63,046 nucleotides of DNA from assembly GCF_003003775.1 (NCBI RefSeq), contig NZ_PVWJ01000010.1:1-63046 (forward strand), given 5' to 3'. The notes beneath the pieces are model-generated. The model had not been told where the DNA came from. It saw nothing but the letters and a program-made list of their open reading frames with translations, and ran no database searches. Source of the DNA: Merismopedia glauca CCAP 1448/3 (lineage in GTDB: Bacteria; Cyanobacteriota; Cyanobacteriia; Cyanobacteriales; CCAP-1448). Positions 35,221-45,055 of this stretch are shown piece after piece; the stretch's first letter is position 1, and the number at the start of each line of letters is the position of its first letter. The position numbers and the translations under genes are program-made.

Positions 35221-36765
35221 ATGCTGAAATACCAAATCTCAAGATCGAAATTGCAACAGCAGTCAATACCTTGGTTTCCTATCGGAATCTGGCTAATTTT
35301 TCTCGCTTCACTAGGTTTAAGATTTTGGGGATTAGGTAGGTTTAATGTTTTAGTATTTGATGAAGTCTACTACGCGAAATTTGCCAATGAGTTTTTACAA
35401 GGCAAGTATGTCTTCTATTCTCACCCGCCTTTAGGTCATTATTTTGTAGCTTTGGGGATTTGGTTAGCAAAGCACTTTGCTATCGGTAACGATATAGTTA
35501 ATAACTTAACTGGTTCTAATATTTCTACCTTCAGCTACAGGTGGATGAATGCTTTATTTGGTTCTTTCATTCCTCTATTAGTTATCGGAATTGCCTATCA
35601 ACTCACTAAAAGGCGGAGTTTTGCATTAATCGCTGGATTCCTCATGGCTGCGGATGGTTTATTTTTGGTGGAATCCCGCTATGCTTTGAATAATATGTAT
35701 ATGCTAGTGTTCGGGTTTTTAGGACACTTTGTAGTTCTTTTAGCCTTAAATCGACAATCTTGGCAGCGATGGCTTTGGTTATTGCTAGCAGGCATATCTT
35801 TTGGCGCGTCTATCGGTACTAAGTGGAATGGATTATATTTTCTAATAGGGATCTATTTATTATGGGCGATCGCTTGCTTAACTCATCTATTTATTCAAAA
35901 ATCACCCAATTCGTCGACTTCAGAAGATATATCTAATTCAGCTAGCTTCTCTACGCCATTACCCCGATTAAGTCAGCTTAGCCTACCAGATCTCAGCTTT
36001 TTTTTAGGAGTCGTTCCAGCAGTAGTTTATACCCTGTTGTGGATTCCCTACTTAAATTTAGAGCATCAACCCCATTTCTTTTCCAACTTTGCTCAAGAAC
36101 AAGAGCAAATCCTCGATTATCACAATAGCATTAAGGATGGTCCAAAAGTCCACCCATACTGTTCTAAATGGTTCACTTGGCCCTTAATGCTGCGACCAAT
36201 TGCTTATTTCTATGCTACAGCTAGAAATACCACTGAAACAGTCCCCATAACACCCCCTCTACCTGCTGGTGTGGGCAAAGTGATTTATGATGTCCATGCA
36301 ATGGGAAATCCCTTCTTATACGTACTTTCCTGCGCCGCAGTAATTGTATTAGTGGTTTATCTGGGTAAAAACTTAATTCAATGGGTAAAGGGCGATCCCA
36401 ATACAGGCGTTATATATAATGCCTCTACGTGGGTATTGGTATATATCTTGTTAAACTACGCTGTTAACCTACTTCCCTGGGTACGAGTGACTCGTTGTAC
36501 TTTTCTCTATCACTATATGCCATCGTCGGTGTTTGCCTTTTTAGCCTTAGCTTGGGTAATTGATGGCTGGTTGCATAGCTGGAAAACCCATCTCAGAGGA
36601 ACTGGTATCACCCTAATTTTCTTAGTATTATTTGGTTTAATTTATTGGATGCCAATTTATCTAGGATTACCTTTATCTAATACTGAATATAGCGTCCGTA
36701 TGGTGCGAATTGATACTAGACAGTTGCCAACTTGGGTGAAAGAGTTTTTCCCTAATTGGATTTAA
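35221..36765 (+). CDS. PMT-family phospholipid-carrier-dependent glycosyltransferase
   Basis: 514 residues with about 10-12 membrane segments. The first loop has FDEVYYAKFANEFLQGKYVF and SHPPLGHYFVALG, the DE and HPPL motifs of protein O-mannosyltransferases. A C-terminal CTFLYHYMPSSVFAFLALAW block is also typical. It would move a sugar from a polyprenyl phosphate donor to a protein or glycan outside the inner membrane. The substrate is unknown. Stand-alone gene between tRNA-Ser and convergent trmB. Confidence 0.92.
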   Translation: MLKYQISRSKLQQQSIPWFPIGIWLIFLASLGLRFWGLGRFNVLVFDEVYYAKFANEFLQGKYVFYSHPPLGHYFVALGIWLAKHFAIGNDIVNNLTGSNISTFSYRWMNALFGSFIPLLVIGIAYQLTKRRSFALIAGFLMAADGLFLVESRYALNNMYMLVFGFLGHFVVLLALNRQSWQRWLWLLLAGISFGASIGTKWNGLYFLIGIYLLWAIACLTHLFIQKSPNSSTSEDISNSASFSTPLPRLSQLSLPDLSFFLGVVPAVVYTLLWIPYLNLEHQPHFFSNFAQEQEQILDYHNSIKDGPKVHPYCSKWFTWPLMLRPIAYFYATARNTTETVPITPPLPAGVGKVIYDVHAMGNPFLYVLSCAAVIVLVVYLGKNLIQWVKGDPNTGVIYNASTWVLVYILLNYAVNLLPWVRVTRCTFLYHYMPSSVFAFLALAWVIDGWLHSWKTHLRGTGITLIFLVLFGLIYWMPIYLGLPLSNTEYSVRMVRIDTRQLPTWVKEFFPNWI

Positions 36766-36853
36766 AAATGACTTGTGGGATAGCCCTCTAGGCTGTCTCG
36801 GTATTGAATCGAAGGCAGGCAGGATAAGTTGTTCCGCATCTAAAGTTGATAAC

Positions 36854-36878
36854 TGGGGCAGGCAGGATGCCCGCCCCA
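36854..36878. terminator. GC-rich hairpin between convergent genes
   Basis: TGGGGCAGGCA pairs with TGCCCGCCCCA around GGA, one mismatch. It lies between the PMT gene and trmB and could serve both as terminator, though no T run follows; a related GGCAGGCAGGAT word at 36813 suggests a dispersed repeat. Confidence 0.45.
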
Positions 36879-36904
36879 CAAGAGTTTCAGCAAATGCAGT
36901 ATAT

Positions 36905-37573
36905 TTATGCTTCCTTCTTCCTTCTTCCTGCTTCCCTCTTCCTTATTCCTTTAAATACACACCGATACACTGGTAAACCGCGATTGAGAGTGGCTATTTC
37001 TCGTTCGGTGGGAACTGGGAGAGGGTTAGTTGCTAACCATGCGGTAGAGTTGATTTGAAAGGCTGGATTTTCGGAAAAGCGATCGCGCATTTCTCTGGCT
37101 ACTTCTTCGACATCAGATTGCAGAAATACTTCCCCACATGGCGCAAGATAGTTAGCTATAGCTTCTACTAATTCTGGCTGTACTACTCGCCGTTTCATGT
37201 GGCGCTTCTTGAACCAAGGATCGGGAAATTGAATGCTAACCCGTTTCAATATTCCAGCAGGTAAAGATGCTAGTAAAGCAGATAACGAAACATTGGCGTT
37301 CGTAAACAAGTAATGCAGATTGGTTAAACCTAATTCATCTCGTTGGTGATTAGCTTCTTCTACTAACGCTTCTCTAATTTCTAAACCCAGAAAGTTCCAA
37401 TCTGGGGTTTGAACTGCCATTTGCTGGATGAAACTACCTCTAGCACAGCCAATATCTATGTGTAAGGGTAGATCTAAGTTAGAGTAGAGCGATCGCCAAT
37501 CTGGTAATGGTGTCAGACTTCGATATTTATAGCTTAAAGGGTTGACGTGCTGACGAACGCGGACTTTTACCAA
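36905..37573 (-). CDS. trmB: tRNA (guanine-46-N7)-methyltransferase
   Basis: 222 residues from a TTG. The SAM site is HIDIGCARGSF and the family motif is IQFPDPWFKKRHMKRRVVQP. The enzyme makes m7G46 in tRNA. The frame is open upstream to 37678, but the extra residues lack family character, while the TTG at 37573 is preceded by AGGTG and leads straight into VKVRVRQHVNPLS, the usual N-terminus. The last dozen residues (REAGRRKKEA) are coded by a CTTCCT low-complexity tract and look like an accidental extension. Confidence 0.9.
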   Translation of the reverse strand: MVKVRVRQHVNPLSYKYRSLTPLPDWRSLYSNLDLPLHIDIGCARGSFIQQMAVQTPDWNFLGLEIREALVEEANHQRDELGLTNLHYLFTNANVSLSALLASLPAGILKRVSIQFPDPWFKKRHMKRRVVQPELVEAIANYLAPCGEVFLQSDVEEVAREMRDRFSENPAFQINSTAWLATNPLPVPTEREIATLNRGLPVYRCVFKGIRKREAGRRKKEA

Positions 37574-37794
37574 ATTGCACCTGTTTAATTTAAGGACAAT
37601 AACTATGGTAAAGCTTGTGAGGTGATCGCGCTCCAGCGCAGCGCATTGTTTCTGCATTGGGGATTCTTGGTGGCTCAATCATATTAGGTTCCAAGTCATT
37701 ATATTTAAATAACGATTTTTTCAGGGCATCAAAGCTCAAAATAAGATATAACTGAACCAAAGCAGCTATATCAACCGACCTTAGCCGAAATCAG

Positions 37795-39408
37795 ATGGAA
37801 TTCTTGCGTATCTTCCCACCGCTTTTGGTAGGTGCTACCATCCTCCTCGTACAAACCCAACCAGCTAAAGCAATCTCTTCTGCCGAAGTTGCTCAAATTG
37901 CCCAAAGCATCACCGTTAAGCTGGAAAATCCAGACAGCCGGGAACGAGGATCGGGCATCATTATTAAACAAGATGGCGACACCTACTACGTTCTCACAGC
38001 TTTTCATGTAGTGAGAAAACCAGGTAAATACACCCTCCTGGCTCCAGACGCACGAGAATATCAGATTAACTACCAAACCGTCAAAAAAGGAGCGGATGTA
38101 GACTTAGCTATCCTGCAATTTACCAGTTCTAATACCTACAAAATTGCCAAAATTGGCAACTCCGATAAATCCACCTTGGGAAGCATCTCTTATGTCGCTG
38201 GCTTTCCTTTACCTACAGCAGCTTTCCCCGTCTCGGCGCTGCGCTTTTTAGAAGGGAAAATTACTGCCAACGCCTCTCGCCCACTGGATGATGGTTATAC
38301 GATAGTTTACAGTAATCATACCTTGGGGGGGATGAGTGGTGGTCCTGTGTTCAACGAACAAGGGGAAGTAATAGCGGTACATGGTAGAGCAGAAACAGTT
38401 TCCGATCAAGATAAAGAGAACCCGAAACCAGTTAGCACGGGAAATAACTTAGGGATTCCCATCAATACTTTTTTACGGCTAGCAATGGTAGATGTAGGGG
38501 TGACTTCACCAGCGCCAGTAATAGCTGTTGCACCCAAAGCTGATGATTTCTACCTTCAAGCTAACGATAAGTACGAAAAAGGTAACTATCAGGAAGCAAT
38601 AGAAAACTACACCAAAGCTATTGAAATCGATCCTCAATATACTAATGCCTACAACAACCGAGGAATTGCCTACGGTAATTTAGGTAACTACCAACAGGCG
38701 ATATCTGATTACGCGCGAGCCATTGCTCTCAATCCCCAAGATCCTGATGCATACTACAATCGGGGAAATGCCTACGACGATTTAGGTGAGTACCAAAAGG
38801 CAATTTCTGATTACGATCGAGCTATTACCCTCAATCCCCAAGATCTTGAAGCCTACAACAACCGAGGAATTGCTTACCGTAAGTTAGGTGATTACCAAAA
38901 GGCAATATCTGATTATAATCGAGCCATTGCTCTCAATCCCAGATCTCCTAATCCCTACTATAACCGAGGAATTGCCTATACTAATGTAGGTGAATACCAA
39001 AAGGCGATATCAGATTACGATCTAGCGATCGCTCTCAATCCCAAATCTTCTAATGCCTACTATAACCGAGGAATTGCCTACGGTAATTTAGGTGAATACC
39101 AAAAGGCGATATCGGATTACGATCGAGCCATTGCTCTCAATCCCAAATCTTCTAATACCTACGATAACCGAGGAAGTGCCTACGGTAATTTAGGTGAATA
39201 TCAAAAGGCTCTAGCCGATTTTAACCAAGCTATTGCTCTCAATCCCAAATCTGCGAATGCGTACTACAACCGAGGACTTGTCTACCGTAAGTTAGGTAAC
39301 TACCAAAAGGCTATAGCTGATTTTACTGAAGCAGCAAAACTATATCAAGAACAAGGGAAAACAACGGATTACCAAGATGCGCTGAGAAGTATTAGAGAGC
39401 TACAGTAG
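37795..39408 (+). CDS. Secreted trypsin-like protease with TPR repeats
   Basis: 537 residues. A signal peptide or anchor (1-26) precedes a trypsin-like domain with His 71 (TAFHVV), Asp 103 (DVDLAIL) and Ser 181 (GGMSGGPV). From about residue 247 there are eight TPR units of 34 residues with the NAYYNRGIAYGNLGEYQKAI pattern. The units are near-identical in DNA (102-bp period), a sign of recent expansion. Such proteins are exported and combine proteolysis with protein binding; the target is unknown. Confidence 0.92.
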   Translation: MEFLRIFPPLLVGATILLVQTQPAKAISSAEVAQIAQSITVKLENPDSRERGSGIIIKQDGDTYYVLTAFHVVRKPGKYTLLAPDAREYQINYQTVKKGADVDLAILQFTSSNTYKIAKIGNSDKSTLGSISYVAGFPLPTAAFPVSALRFLEGKITANASRPLDDGYTIVYSNHTLGGMSGGPVFNEQGEVIAVHGRAETVSDQDKENPKPVSTGNNLGIPINTFLRLAMVDVGVTSPAPVIAVAPKADDFYLQANDKYEKGNYQEAIENYTKAIEIDPQYTNAYNNRGIAYGNLGNYQQAISDYARAIALNPQDPDAYYNRGNAYDDLGEYQKAISDYDRAITLNPQDLEAYNNRGIAYRKLGDYQKAISDYNRAIALNPRSPNPYYNRGIAYTNVGEYQKAISDYDLAIALNPKSSNAYYNRGIAYGNLGEYQKAISDYDRAIALNPKSSNTYDNRGSAYGNLGEYQKALADFNQAIALNPKSANAYYNRGLVYRKLGNYQKAIADFTEAAKLYQEQGKTTDYQDALRSIRELQ

Positions 39409-39429
39409 AATTATTCGTATTTCACCCTT

Positions 39430-39478
39430 CAGGGGTTTTCAACCCCTGTCTCATAGTTAAAGTCGGTTAAAACCGACT
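39430..39478. terminator. Two adjacent hairpins after the protease-TPR gene
   Basis: CAGGGGTT/AACCCCTG at 39430-39448 and AGTCGGTT/AACCGACT at 39461-39478 are perfect 8-bp stems. They begin about 20 bases after the stop. The first may end transcription; the second is a common cyanobacterial spacer palindrome. Confidence 0.5.
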
Positions 39479-39533
39479 AATAATCCTGGCGTTGCTGAAT
39501 CAAGGTATGAACTAGGTTGACACCCCAATTCGG

Positions 39534-39611
39534 AATAGTGAGAAATCGGGGCGAAAGAAAACCCAATCAACAATCAACAATCAACAATTCATACTTCAAA
39601 TCAGCAATGCC
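39534..39611 (+). repeat. Dispersed 78-bp repeat, copy 2
   Basis: Matches 5972-6049 with one difference. Here it lies wholly between genes, 67 bases before the phosphoesterase start. Confidence 0.93.
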
Positions 39612-39678
39612 TAATCCTCTCTTGTGAAGCTAGATAATTGTGCAATAAATATAAAATTTTGGTTGATTAAGTTTTAAT

Positions 39679-40794
39679 ATGAATTTAAACTTCCGGTTTG
39701 CGATCGCCAGCGATTTACATATCGCTCTTCCCGAAACTATCTGGGATCATCCTAGCAGGTTTCACTTAGTAGAAGTCAGTATTCCAGCTTTAGAAGTAGT
39801 TCTAGAAGATCTAGAAAATTCCCAACTTGATTTTTTGCTAATTCCAGGAGATTTAACCCAACATGGTGAACCAAGCAATCACATTTGGTTAGCTAACCGC
39901 CTATCAAAACTGCCTTTTCCGGTTTATGTAATTCCTGGAAATCATGATGTTCCTAGTTTATTACCTAACGAACAATCAATTGGGTTTACAGATTTCCCTA
40001 GTTATTATCAAAGTTTTGGCTATCAGAATAATACCGAATTATATTACACCTATCAACTCTTGCCAGGAGTGCAATTAATTAGTTTGAACTCTAATATTTT
40101 TGATGGAAAAGGTCAACAGTTAGGTCGAATAGATGAAGCACAATTAACCTGGTTAGAGTCAGTTTTAGCAAGTATAGATGCAGATCTAATAATTGTGATG
40201 GTACATCATAATTTACTAGAACATTTACCTGGGCAATCTCATCATTCTTTGGGTAAACGTTATATGCTAGAAAATGCCCCAGAGGTACTCAAATTACTGC
40301 ATCAAGCTGGTGTTAAGCTAGTATTTACAGGACACCTGCACGTTCAAGATGTAGCGTATCAAAACGGTTTATACGACATTACCACAGGTTCTCTAGTTAG
40401 TTATCCCCATCCCTACCGGATTTTAGAAGTGCAGACAGATAGTCAAGGAGTAACTTGGTTAGAAATGATTTCCAAGCGAGTAGAAACTTTGCCAGAATTC
40501 CCTACATTATCACAAATGTCTCGCGACTGGATTGGCGATCGCTCTTTGCCTTTTACCCTCAAATTATTAACAGAAACTGCTGTCCCCTTATCAGATAAAA
40601 AGGCTTATCAAATAGCTTTAGAGTTAAAATACTTTTGGGCAGATGTAGCTGGAGGAGATGCAGATTTTGACTTTCCCAACCTACCAACAAAAGTGAGAGA
40701 ATACTTTGAAAAATTTGGGGCGATCGCCCCTGATGGTAAGTTAGCTTTTATTGATAATCATTCTACCTTCCTATTAGAGCAAAAATGTGTATAA
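39679..40794 (+). CDS. Calcineurin-like metallophosphoesterase
   Basis: 371 residues. The metal ligands appear in order: SDLHIA (DxH, about 10-15), IPGDLTQHG, IPGNHDVPS and, later, GHLHVQD. Residues to about 265 form the phosphoesterase domain; the rest is a helical extension without recognised family. It would hydrolyse a phosphodiester or phosphomonoester, possibly a cyclic nucleotide by resemblance to CpdA-type enzymes. No signal peptide, so cytosolic. The PEP-CTERM gene follows after 38 bp. Confidence 0.9.
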   Translation: MNLNFRFAIASDLHIALPETIWDHPSRFHLVEVSIPALEVVLEDLENSQLDFLLIPGDLTQHGEPSNHIWLANRLSKLPFPVYVIPGNHDVPSLLPNEQSIGFTDFPSYYQSFGYQNNTELYYTYQLLPGVQLISLNSNIFDGKGQQLGRIDEAQLTWLESVLASIDADLIIVMVHHNLLEHLPGQSHHSLGKRYMLENAPEVLKLLHQAGVKLVFTGHLHVQDVAYQNGLYDITTGSLVSYPHPYRILEVQTDSQGVTWLEMISKRVETLPEFPTLSQMSRDWIGDRSLPFTLKLLTETAVPLSDKKAYQIALELKYFWADVAGGDADFDFPNLPTKVREYFEKFGAIAPDGKLAFIDNHSTFLLEQKCV

Positions 40795-40832
40795 AATAGC
40801 TCTAGGAGTCTACGCAATTTTGGGGAGTTATT

Positions 40833-41522
40833 GTGACTTTAACGAACGCGATCGCCAAGCCTTTTTTTGCCACTCTCTTCCTAACTTTAGGATTATCAAG
40901 TAATGCTCAAGCTGCCATATTTACCTTCACTAGATCGGCAGATTTTTTTGATACTCTAGATACCGCACCAAGATTGACAGAAACTTTTGAAGGTGTGCCT
41001 AGTGATACAATTATTTCTCCTGGAACGACATTAAATGGCATTACTTATCAAAGTTTTAATGGCACTTTAGCGGGACGAATTGATGGCAATTTTAATCGAT
41101 TTGGAAATGGTAGTTTAGCCGCAGAACGAGATGGCGATTTAGCAACTATTGATTTCTTCAATGCAGGTGAAAGTTTTTCTATATCTTTTGCTCAACCAGT
41201 TTATGCTGTAGGTATCTTCTTTAATGCCAGTCCTACTTTTAATAATTCAGATTTTTATATTGAAACTTCTGTAGGCATTGCTATAACTGGTGGCGATATT
41301 AGTAACTACGACATTGATACTTTCTTCTTTGCAGGTTTAGTTTCAGATACACCTTTTACCACCGCAACTATCGGTTCTCAAAGTTCTGGTAGCTCTTATA
41401 ATGTTGATAATTTAACCTATGCTACCAGTGCTGAAAGTGTTCCCGAACCTGCCACAATTTTAGGTAGTTTGATTGTAGGTAGTATTATAGCAACTAAGAA
41501 TCAGCGACAAAAGCGTAGATGA
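40833..41522 (+). CDS. PEP-CTERM sorting domain protein
   Basis: 229 residues from a GTG. A signal peptide ends near NAQAA (about 28). The body is beta-rich and resembles secreted lectin-like folds. The C-terminus SVPEPATILGSLIVGSIIATKNQRQKRR has the VPEP motif, a helix and a basic tail, so it is a classic exosortase substrate. Function of the body is unknown. The spacing after the phosphoesterase would allow an operon. Confidence 0.88.
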   Translation: MTLTNAIAKPFFATLFLTLGLSSNAQAAIFTFTRSADFFDTLDTAPRLTETFEGVPSDTIISPGTTLNGITYQSFNGTLAGRIDGNFNRFGNGSLAAERDGDLATIDFFNAGESFSISFAQPVYAVGIFFNASPTFNNSDFYIETSVGIAITGGDISNYDIDTFFFAGLVSDTPFTTATIGSQSSGSSYNVDNLTYATSAESVPEPATILGSLIVGSIIATKNQRQKRR

Positions 41523-41613
41523 AATAGAAGCCAGAAGTAAAAACCAATTGTATCAATGGTTGTAGCCTTCTAGAATTTATGCCAAGAAAGCCAAAGATCC
41601 TCACCCCTCAATT

Positions 41614-42489
41614 TCAATAATTGTTCTGCAACCAATTACTTAAATCAGCTAAGGACTGGAAATCTAGCAGCAATTCCCCCAATTCCTCTAATTGTACCAG
41701 TCCTAAATCTTGAATCTGTATTTGCAACTGAGTCGGAAGGATACCAAAGCGCCGAGTCAGTAGTTTGACTATCAAGTCCATTTCCCCTTCAGCCTTACCT
41801 TCAGCCTTACCTTCAGCTTTACCTTCGGCTTTACCTTCGGCTTTACCTTCACTCTTGGCTTCCTGCCAAATTTCCTGATAAATTACTGACTCCCTCATAA
41901 TCTCACTCCTTAGTACTCGCCGAATTACTCCTGAATCTAATACTAACCCAGCTAATATGGCTGTAGCAGCCGCAATATTTCTTTGCGCTTGTACATCTCT
42001 AAGTTCTTCAATCTCAGCTACTACTTGTTGAAGTACCTGCTCTTTTGGTACTTTTGTCTGACTCAACACCGTCAATGGTAGCAACCCAGGAAACTTGAGA
42101 AATACATCACTTGGTTGTTCCCACAATCTCATTACTTCAAATTAATGGCGGGTGCTATCTAAAATTAGGGTATTCTGCTGTACTAGCTCAGAACTGGTCG
42201 TTTGCAGATAGATAACTACTTGCCGCATTTGTTTGCGGGGAAAGCGTCGATATACTCGCACTCGGTAGTCTAGCATCCGAAAGGGAATACTAGCATCTGG
42301 TTGAGTTTGAAATTCTAAGTGTAAAACTAGTTCATCTGACTCTAGCAGAATCAAGCTATCGGCGCGAATCGGTTCTACTGAAAGTTCGGTAGGACTCAAT
42401 TGAGTGAGGGTAGTTGGTGTTCCCAGCAACCAGGTAGCAAAGTCATTGCTAAAGGATTCGGCAAGAAATTTACAAATGTTGTCAAACAT
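41614..42489 (-). pseudogene. Rpn/DUF4351 PD-(D/E)XK nuclease-like gene, split by one stop codon
   Basis: Two open frames (42489-42142 and 42132-41614) are in the same frame and separated only by TAA at 42144-42142 and three codons. Joined they give 291 residues of an Rpn-like family: MFDNICKFLAESFSNDFATW, then LVLHLEFQTQPDASIPFR with the nuclease residues, then VMRLWEQPSDVFLKFPGLLP. A KAEG tetrapeptide is repeated five times near the end, as is usual for this family. The stop replaces a codon between RH and FEV. Start overlaps a 95-bp repeat. Confidence 0.88.
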
Positions 42490-42572
42490 GGGCTAATTTT
42501 AGCAGATCGTCGGAATCTATAGCGCTGGATGAATTGCTAATTCTAGGCGCGAAAGGTGAGATCTCCAGTTAC
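42478..42572. repeat. 95-bp repeat, copy 1
   Basis: Covers the start codon of the Rpn gene, the spacer and the stop of the aspartic protease gene. It recurs at 51006-51100 with about 7-8 differences. Confidence 0.92.
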
Positions 42573-42931
42573 TCTAATGTAACCCGACTCTCTCGATAAT
42601 TTGCTAGTAATGTAAATGTCTTCAACCACTGGGAACCTAACAAAATCTCTTGAATTTCCTCACCAGCAAAAACCGGAATTTCAAACATCTGTCTATCAAT
42701 TACTACTCTACCTAAATAAATATCAAAAGTAGCTTCTCCCTGTGCTGTCTTTAGTTTGTTTTGGCGCAAAAAGACCCAATCAAGACACTCTATATCTTGC
42801 TTATTCATGGCTACAAACTCGGTAAAGCCAGTATCTAGTATTACTTCTACAGGGAGAGCTAACCCATTTTCATCAATTAAATCTACGTCAAAGTATATTT
42901 GTCCCTTATCTCCAAATCTCCCTTCAATCAT
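42569..42931 (-). CDS. Retropepsin-like clan AA aspartic protease-type protein
   Basis: 120 residues, one retropepsin-like domain. VEVILDTGFTEFVAM carries the DTG catalytic motif (Asp near 33), and EEIQEILLGSQWLKTF the later hydrophobic-hydrophobic-Gly element. Such single domains act as dimers. They are common in cyanobacterial accessory regions next to the small gene found upstream here, with which it overlaps by 4 bases (ATGA). The cellular role is unknown. Confidence 0.85.
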   Translation of the reverse strand: MIEGRFGDKGQIYFDVDLIDENGLALPVEVILDTGFTEFVAMNKQDIECLDWVFLRQNKLKTAQGEATFDIYLGRVVIDRQMFEIPVFAGEEIQEILLGSQWLKTFTLLANYRESRVTLE

Positions 42932-43248
42932 ATCCTGCCACTTACACCCGTTTCGTTAATCCCAAAAATATGGTGAATGGCTTCAGGGTGTTGTTCGCGT
43001 GCTTTTCGACTTGCTTTTTCTTGATCTCGATCGATGAAATAATCTCCGCTATCCGGTTCAATCGCGATGTACCAGCCATAGTATTTATCTAGCAAGTCTG
43101 GCTTGAGTCGCTCAAAAATTGGCCAACAACGTTGATAAAAAGCTTCTTGTTCGGCTCTGTGCTGAGCTTTTTGGGCTTCTGTCCATTGAATTTCGGGAAA
43201 AACCCGACCTCTTCGACGCACCACAGGTTCAGGGGTAGATTGGCTCAT
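42928..43248 (-). CDS. Conserved hypothetical protein, partner of the aspartic protease-like gene
   Basis: 106 residues, charged, no membrane segment. LDKYYGWYIAIEPDSGDYFIDRDQEKA and ARKARE-like blocks fit a small family often found before retropepsin-like genes in cyanobacteria; I know no function. The stop overlaps the next start, so the two are translated together. It could be an antitoxin-like or scaffold partner, but nothing in the sequence proves it. Confidence 0.75.
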   Translation of the reverse strand: MSQSTPEPVVRRRGRVFPEIQWTEAQKAQHRAEQEAFYQRCWPIFERLKPDLLDKYYGWYIAIEPDSGDYFIDRDQEKASRKAREQHPEAIHHIFGINETGVSGRI

Positions 43249-43741
43249 ATATCTTTATTTGGTAGCAACACTCTACTTTTATTGTAAAGGCGATCGCCTC
43301 TGACTTTCTTTACAAGTCTTTACCTAAATAACTAACTTTTTCTAACTGACAAAGCCGTTTTACTTGTTTATACTTTGGTCAAGTAAATAAAGTTGAAAGT
43401 CAAAATTCAGCCTTTTTACTAAGTATGTAAGCTCGAAAAAAATCGATTTTACGACTTAGTATTGAAATTTGATGTAAAAAAAGCATTTTGAACTATTATT
43501 TGCCAAAAATTTAATATTTTCTTCCTTTTTGCGGGGGTTAGGTAGGTTATTGTGTAGAAACAAGAATTAATTGATAACTATCTTCTTGAAGTCCCAAGAA
43601 TTTTAGAGGTTAATCGACATTAGGATTAACCAGATTTTGCATTGGAAATTGACTTTTGTTTAAAGTTTGTTGGCAATGCAATGGGGATGTTTTGTATCAA
43701 AAAACATCCTAAATTCAATCAAACAACAAGATTGTGACATA
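43249..43741. other. 493-bp AT-rich spacer upstream of the haloperoxidase gene
   Basis: No gene seen; a short in-frame extension of the haloperoxidase begins at 43667 but lacks family character. TTTACTTG at 43359 and CAAGTAAA at 43380 form an 8-bp inverted repeat with a 13-bp centre that could be an operator. The rest is very A/T-rich. Confidence 0.5.
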
Positions 43742-45055
43742 ATGAGTATCAACAATATCAACGATTTAGCTCTTGAACTAGTTGCCAAAGATTTTAGTGA
43801 TGGTCATGCTTCTAAAGCTAACAATGGTGGTCCAACTAAAACTTCTCGCGCTTTAGCTATTATTCACCTGGCTGCCCATGATGCTTATGCCATAGTAACC
43901 AAACAGTTTGCTCCCAAGCTGGAAAGCATACCTAACCCTCCTGCAACTCTAGACAATATGCCAACTACAGGCTCTGCTGCTTTGCTAGGTGCTGGTTTCC
44001 GTGCAGCTACACTACTTTATCCCGATTTTGAGGAATTTATCGCTACAGAAGCAGCAAAGATTTCCGATCCTAGTAACTTAGCCTATAAATATGGAGAACT
44101 AGTGGCTGAGGCTTGGGTCGCAGCCAGAACGAACGATGGATCTCAAGCACCACAACTTGACAGTCTTTACAATCAGGCACCCGGAAGGCATCGCCCCGAC
44201 CCCCTCGATCCTCAACAACAGACCCTCGGGCGTAATTGGGGACTCGTGACTCCGTTTGTAATTTCTAGCGTCATTTCAGATGCTTTTCTGGGCAAGCAAC
44301 CAGAGTTAAATTCTGCTGAATATGCCACAGCTTTTAATGAAGTAATGAAGGATGGCAAGAATGACATCATCAATCGAGAACCTCCTAAAGGCGTAATTGG
44401 TATTTTCTGGGGTTATGATGGGGCAAACAAACTGGGAACTCCGCCACGTCTCTACAACCAAGTTGTACGCGCGATCGCAGAGTTTAAAGCTTTGCCCCAC
44501 GAGCGCCAAATCAGAGTCCTGACGGCAATTAATGTGGCGATGGCAGATGCGGGAATTGCAGCTTGGTATTGGAAATATCAATACGACTTTTGGCGGCCAG
44601 TCTTAGGAATTCGCGAAGCTGACGCTGGTTGGGGGCCGACGGGTAACGGTGATGGGAATGGTGGTACGACAGTAGATCCTTTTTGGCTGCCTTTGGGTGC
44701 GCCTAATAGCAATCCTATTAATAAGCCTGCCAGCAATGGCACTCCTCCTTTCCCAGCCTATCCTTCCGGTCATGCCACCTTCGGTGCGGCTTGCTTTATG
44801 ACTGCGGCTGCTTTGCTTGGGAAGAGTTTAGATGACATTAGTGTGGATTTTGTTTCGGATGAATTCAATGGTGTAACTACTGACAATACTGGTGTTGTCC
44901 GTCCCAAATACAAAGCAAGTTTTACGCTTCGTAAAGCAATTGAAGACAACAATATTAGTCGTATTTACCTGGGCGTGCATTGGATATTTGATGCTACTGG
45001 TGGTGAGACAGTCGGTACAGCTATTGCCAATAAAGTTTGTGTCGCTTTCCAATAA
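43742..45055 (+). CDS. Vanadium-dependent haloperoxidase family protein
   Basis: 437 residues from the ATG at 43742. The vanadate-binding motifs of the PAP2/haloperoxidase fold are complete: KYQYDFWRP (Lys 278, Arg 285), YPSGHATFG (Ser 342, His 344) and SRIYLGVHWIFD (Arg 407, His 413, Asp 417). The family oxidises halides with hydrogen peroxide or removes phosphate; the overall length and spacing favour a bromo- or chloroperoxidase type. No signal peptide from this start. The long A/T-rich region upstream suggests its own control. Confidence 0.92.
   Translation: MSINNINDLALELVAKDFSDGHASKANNGGPTKTSRALAIIHLAAHDAYAIVTKQFAPKLESIPNPPATLDNMPTTGSAALLGAGFRAATLLYPDFEEFIATEAAKISDPSNLAYKYGELVAEAWVAARTNDGSQAPQLDSLYNQAPGRHRPDPLDPQQQTLGRNWGLVTPFVISSVISDAFLGKQPELNSAEYATAFNEVMKDGKNDIINREPPKGVIGIFWGYDGANKLGTPPRLYNQVVRAIAEFKALPHERQIRVLTAINVAMADAGIAAWYWKYQYDFWRPVLGIREADAGWGPTGNGDGNGGTTVDPFWLPLGAPNSNPINKPASNGTPPFPAYPSGHATFGAACFMTAAALLGKSLDDISVDFVSDEFNGVTTDNTGVVRPKYKASFTLRKAIEDNNISRIYLGVHWIFDATGGETVGTAIANKVCVAFQ

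Noticed and set aside
41770..41860. KAEG repeat tract as a CRISPR or unusual tandem array
   Set aside because: It codes a Glu/Lys-rich helix that is normal for this Rpn-like family.
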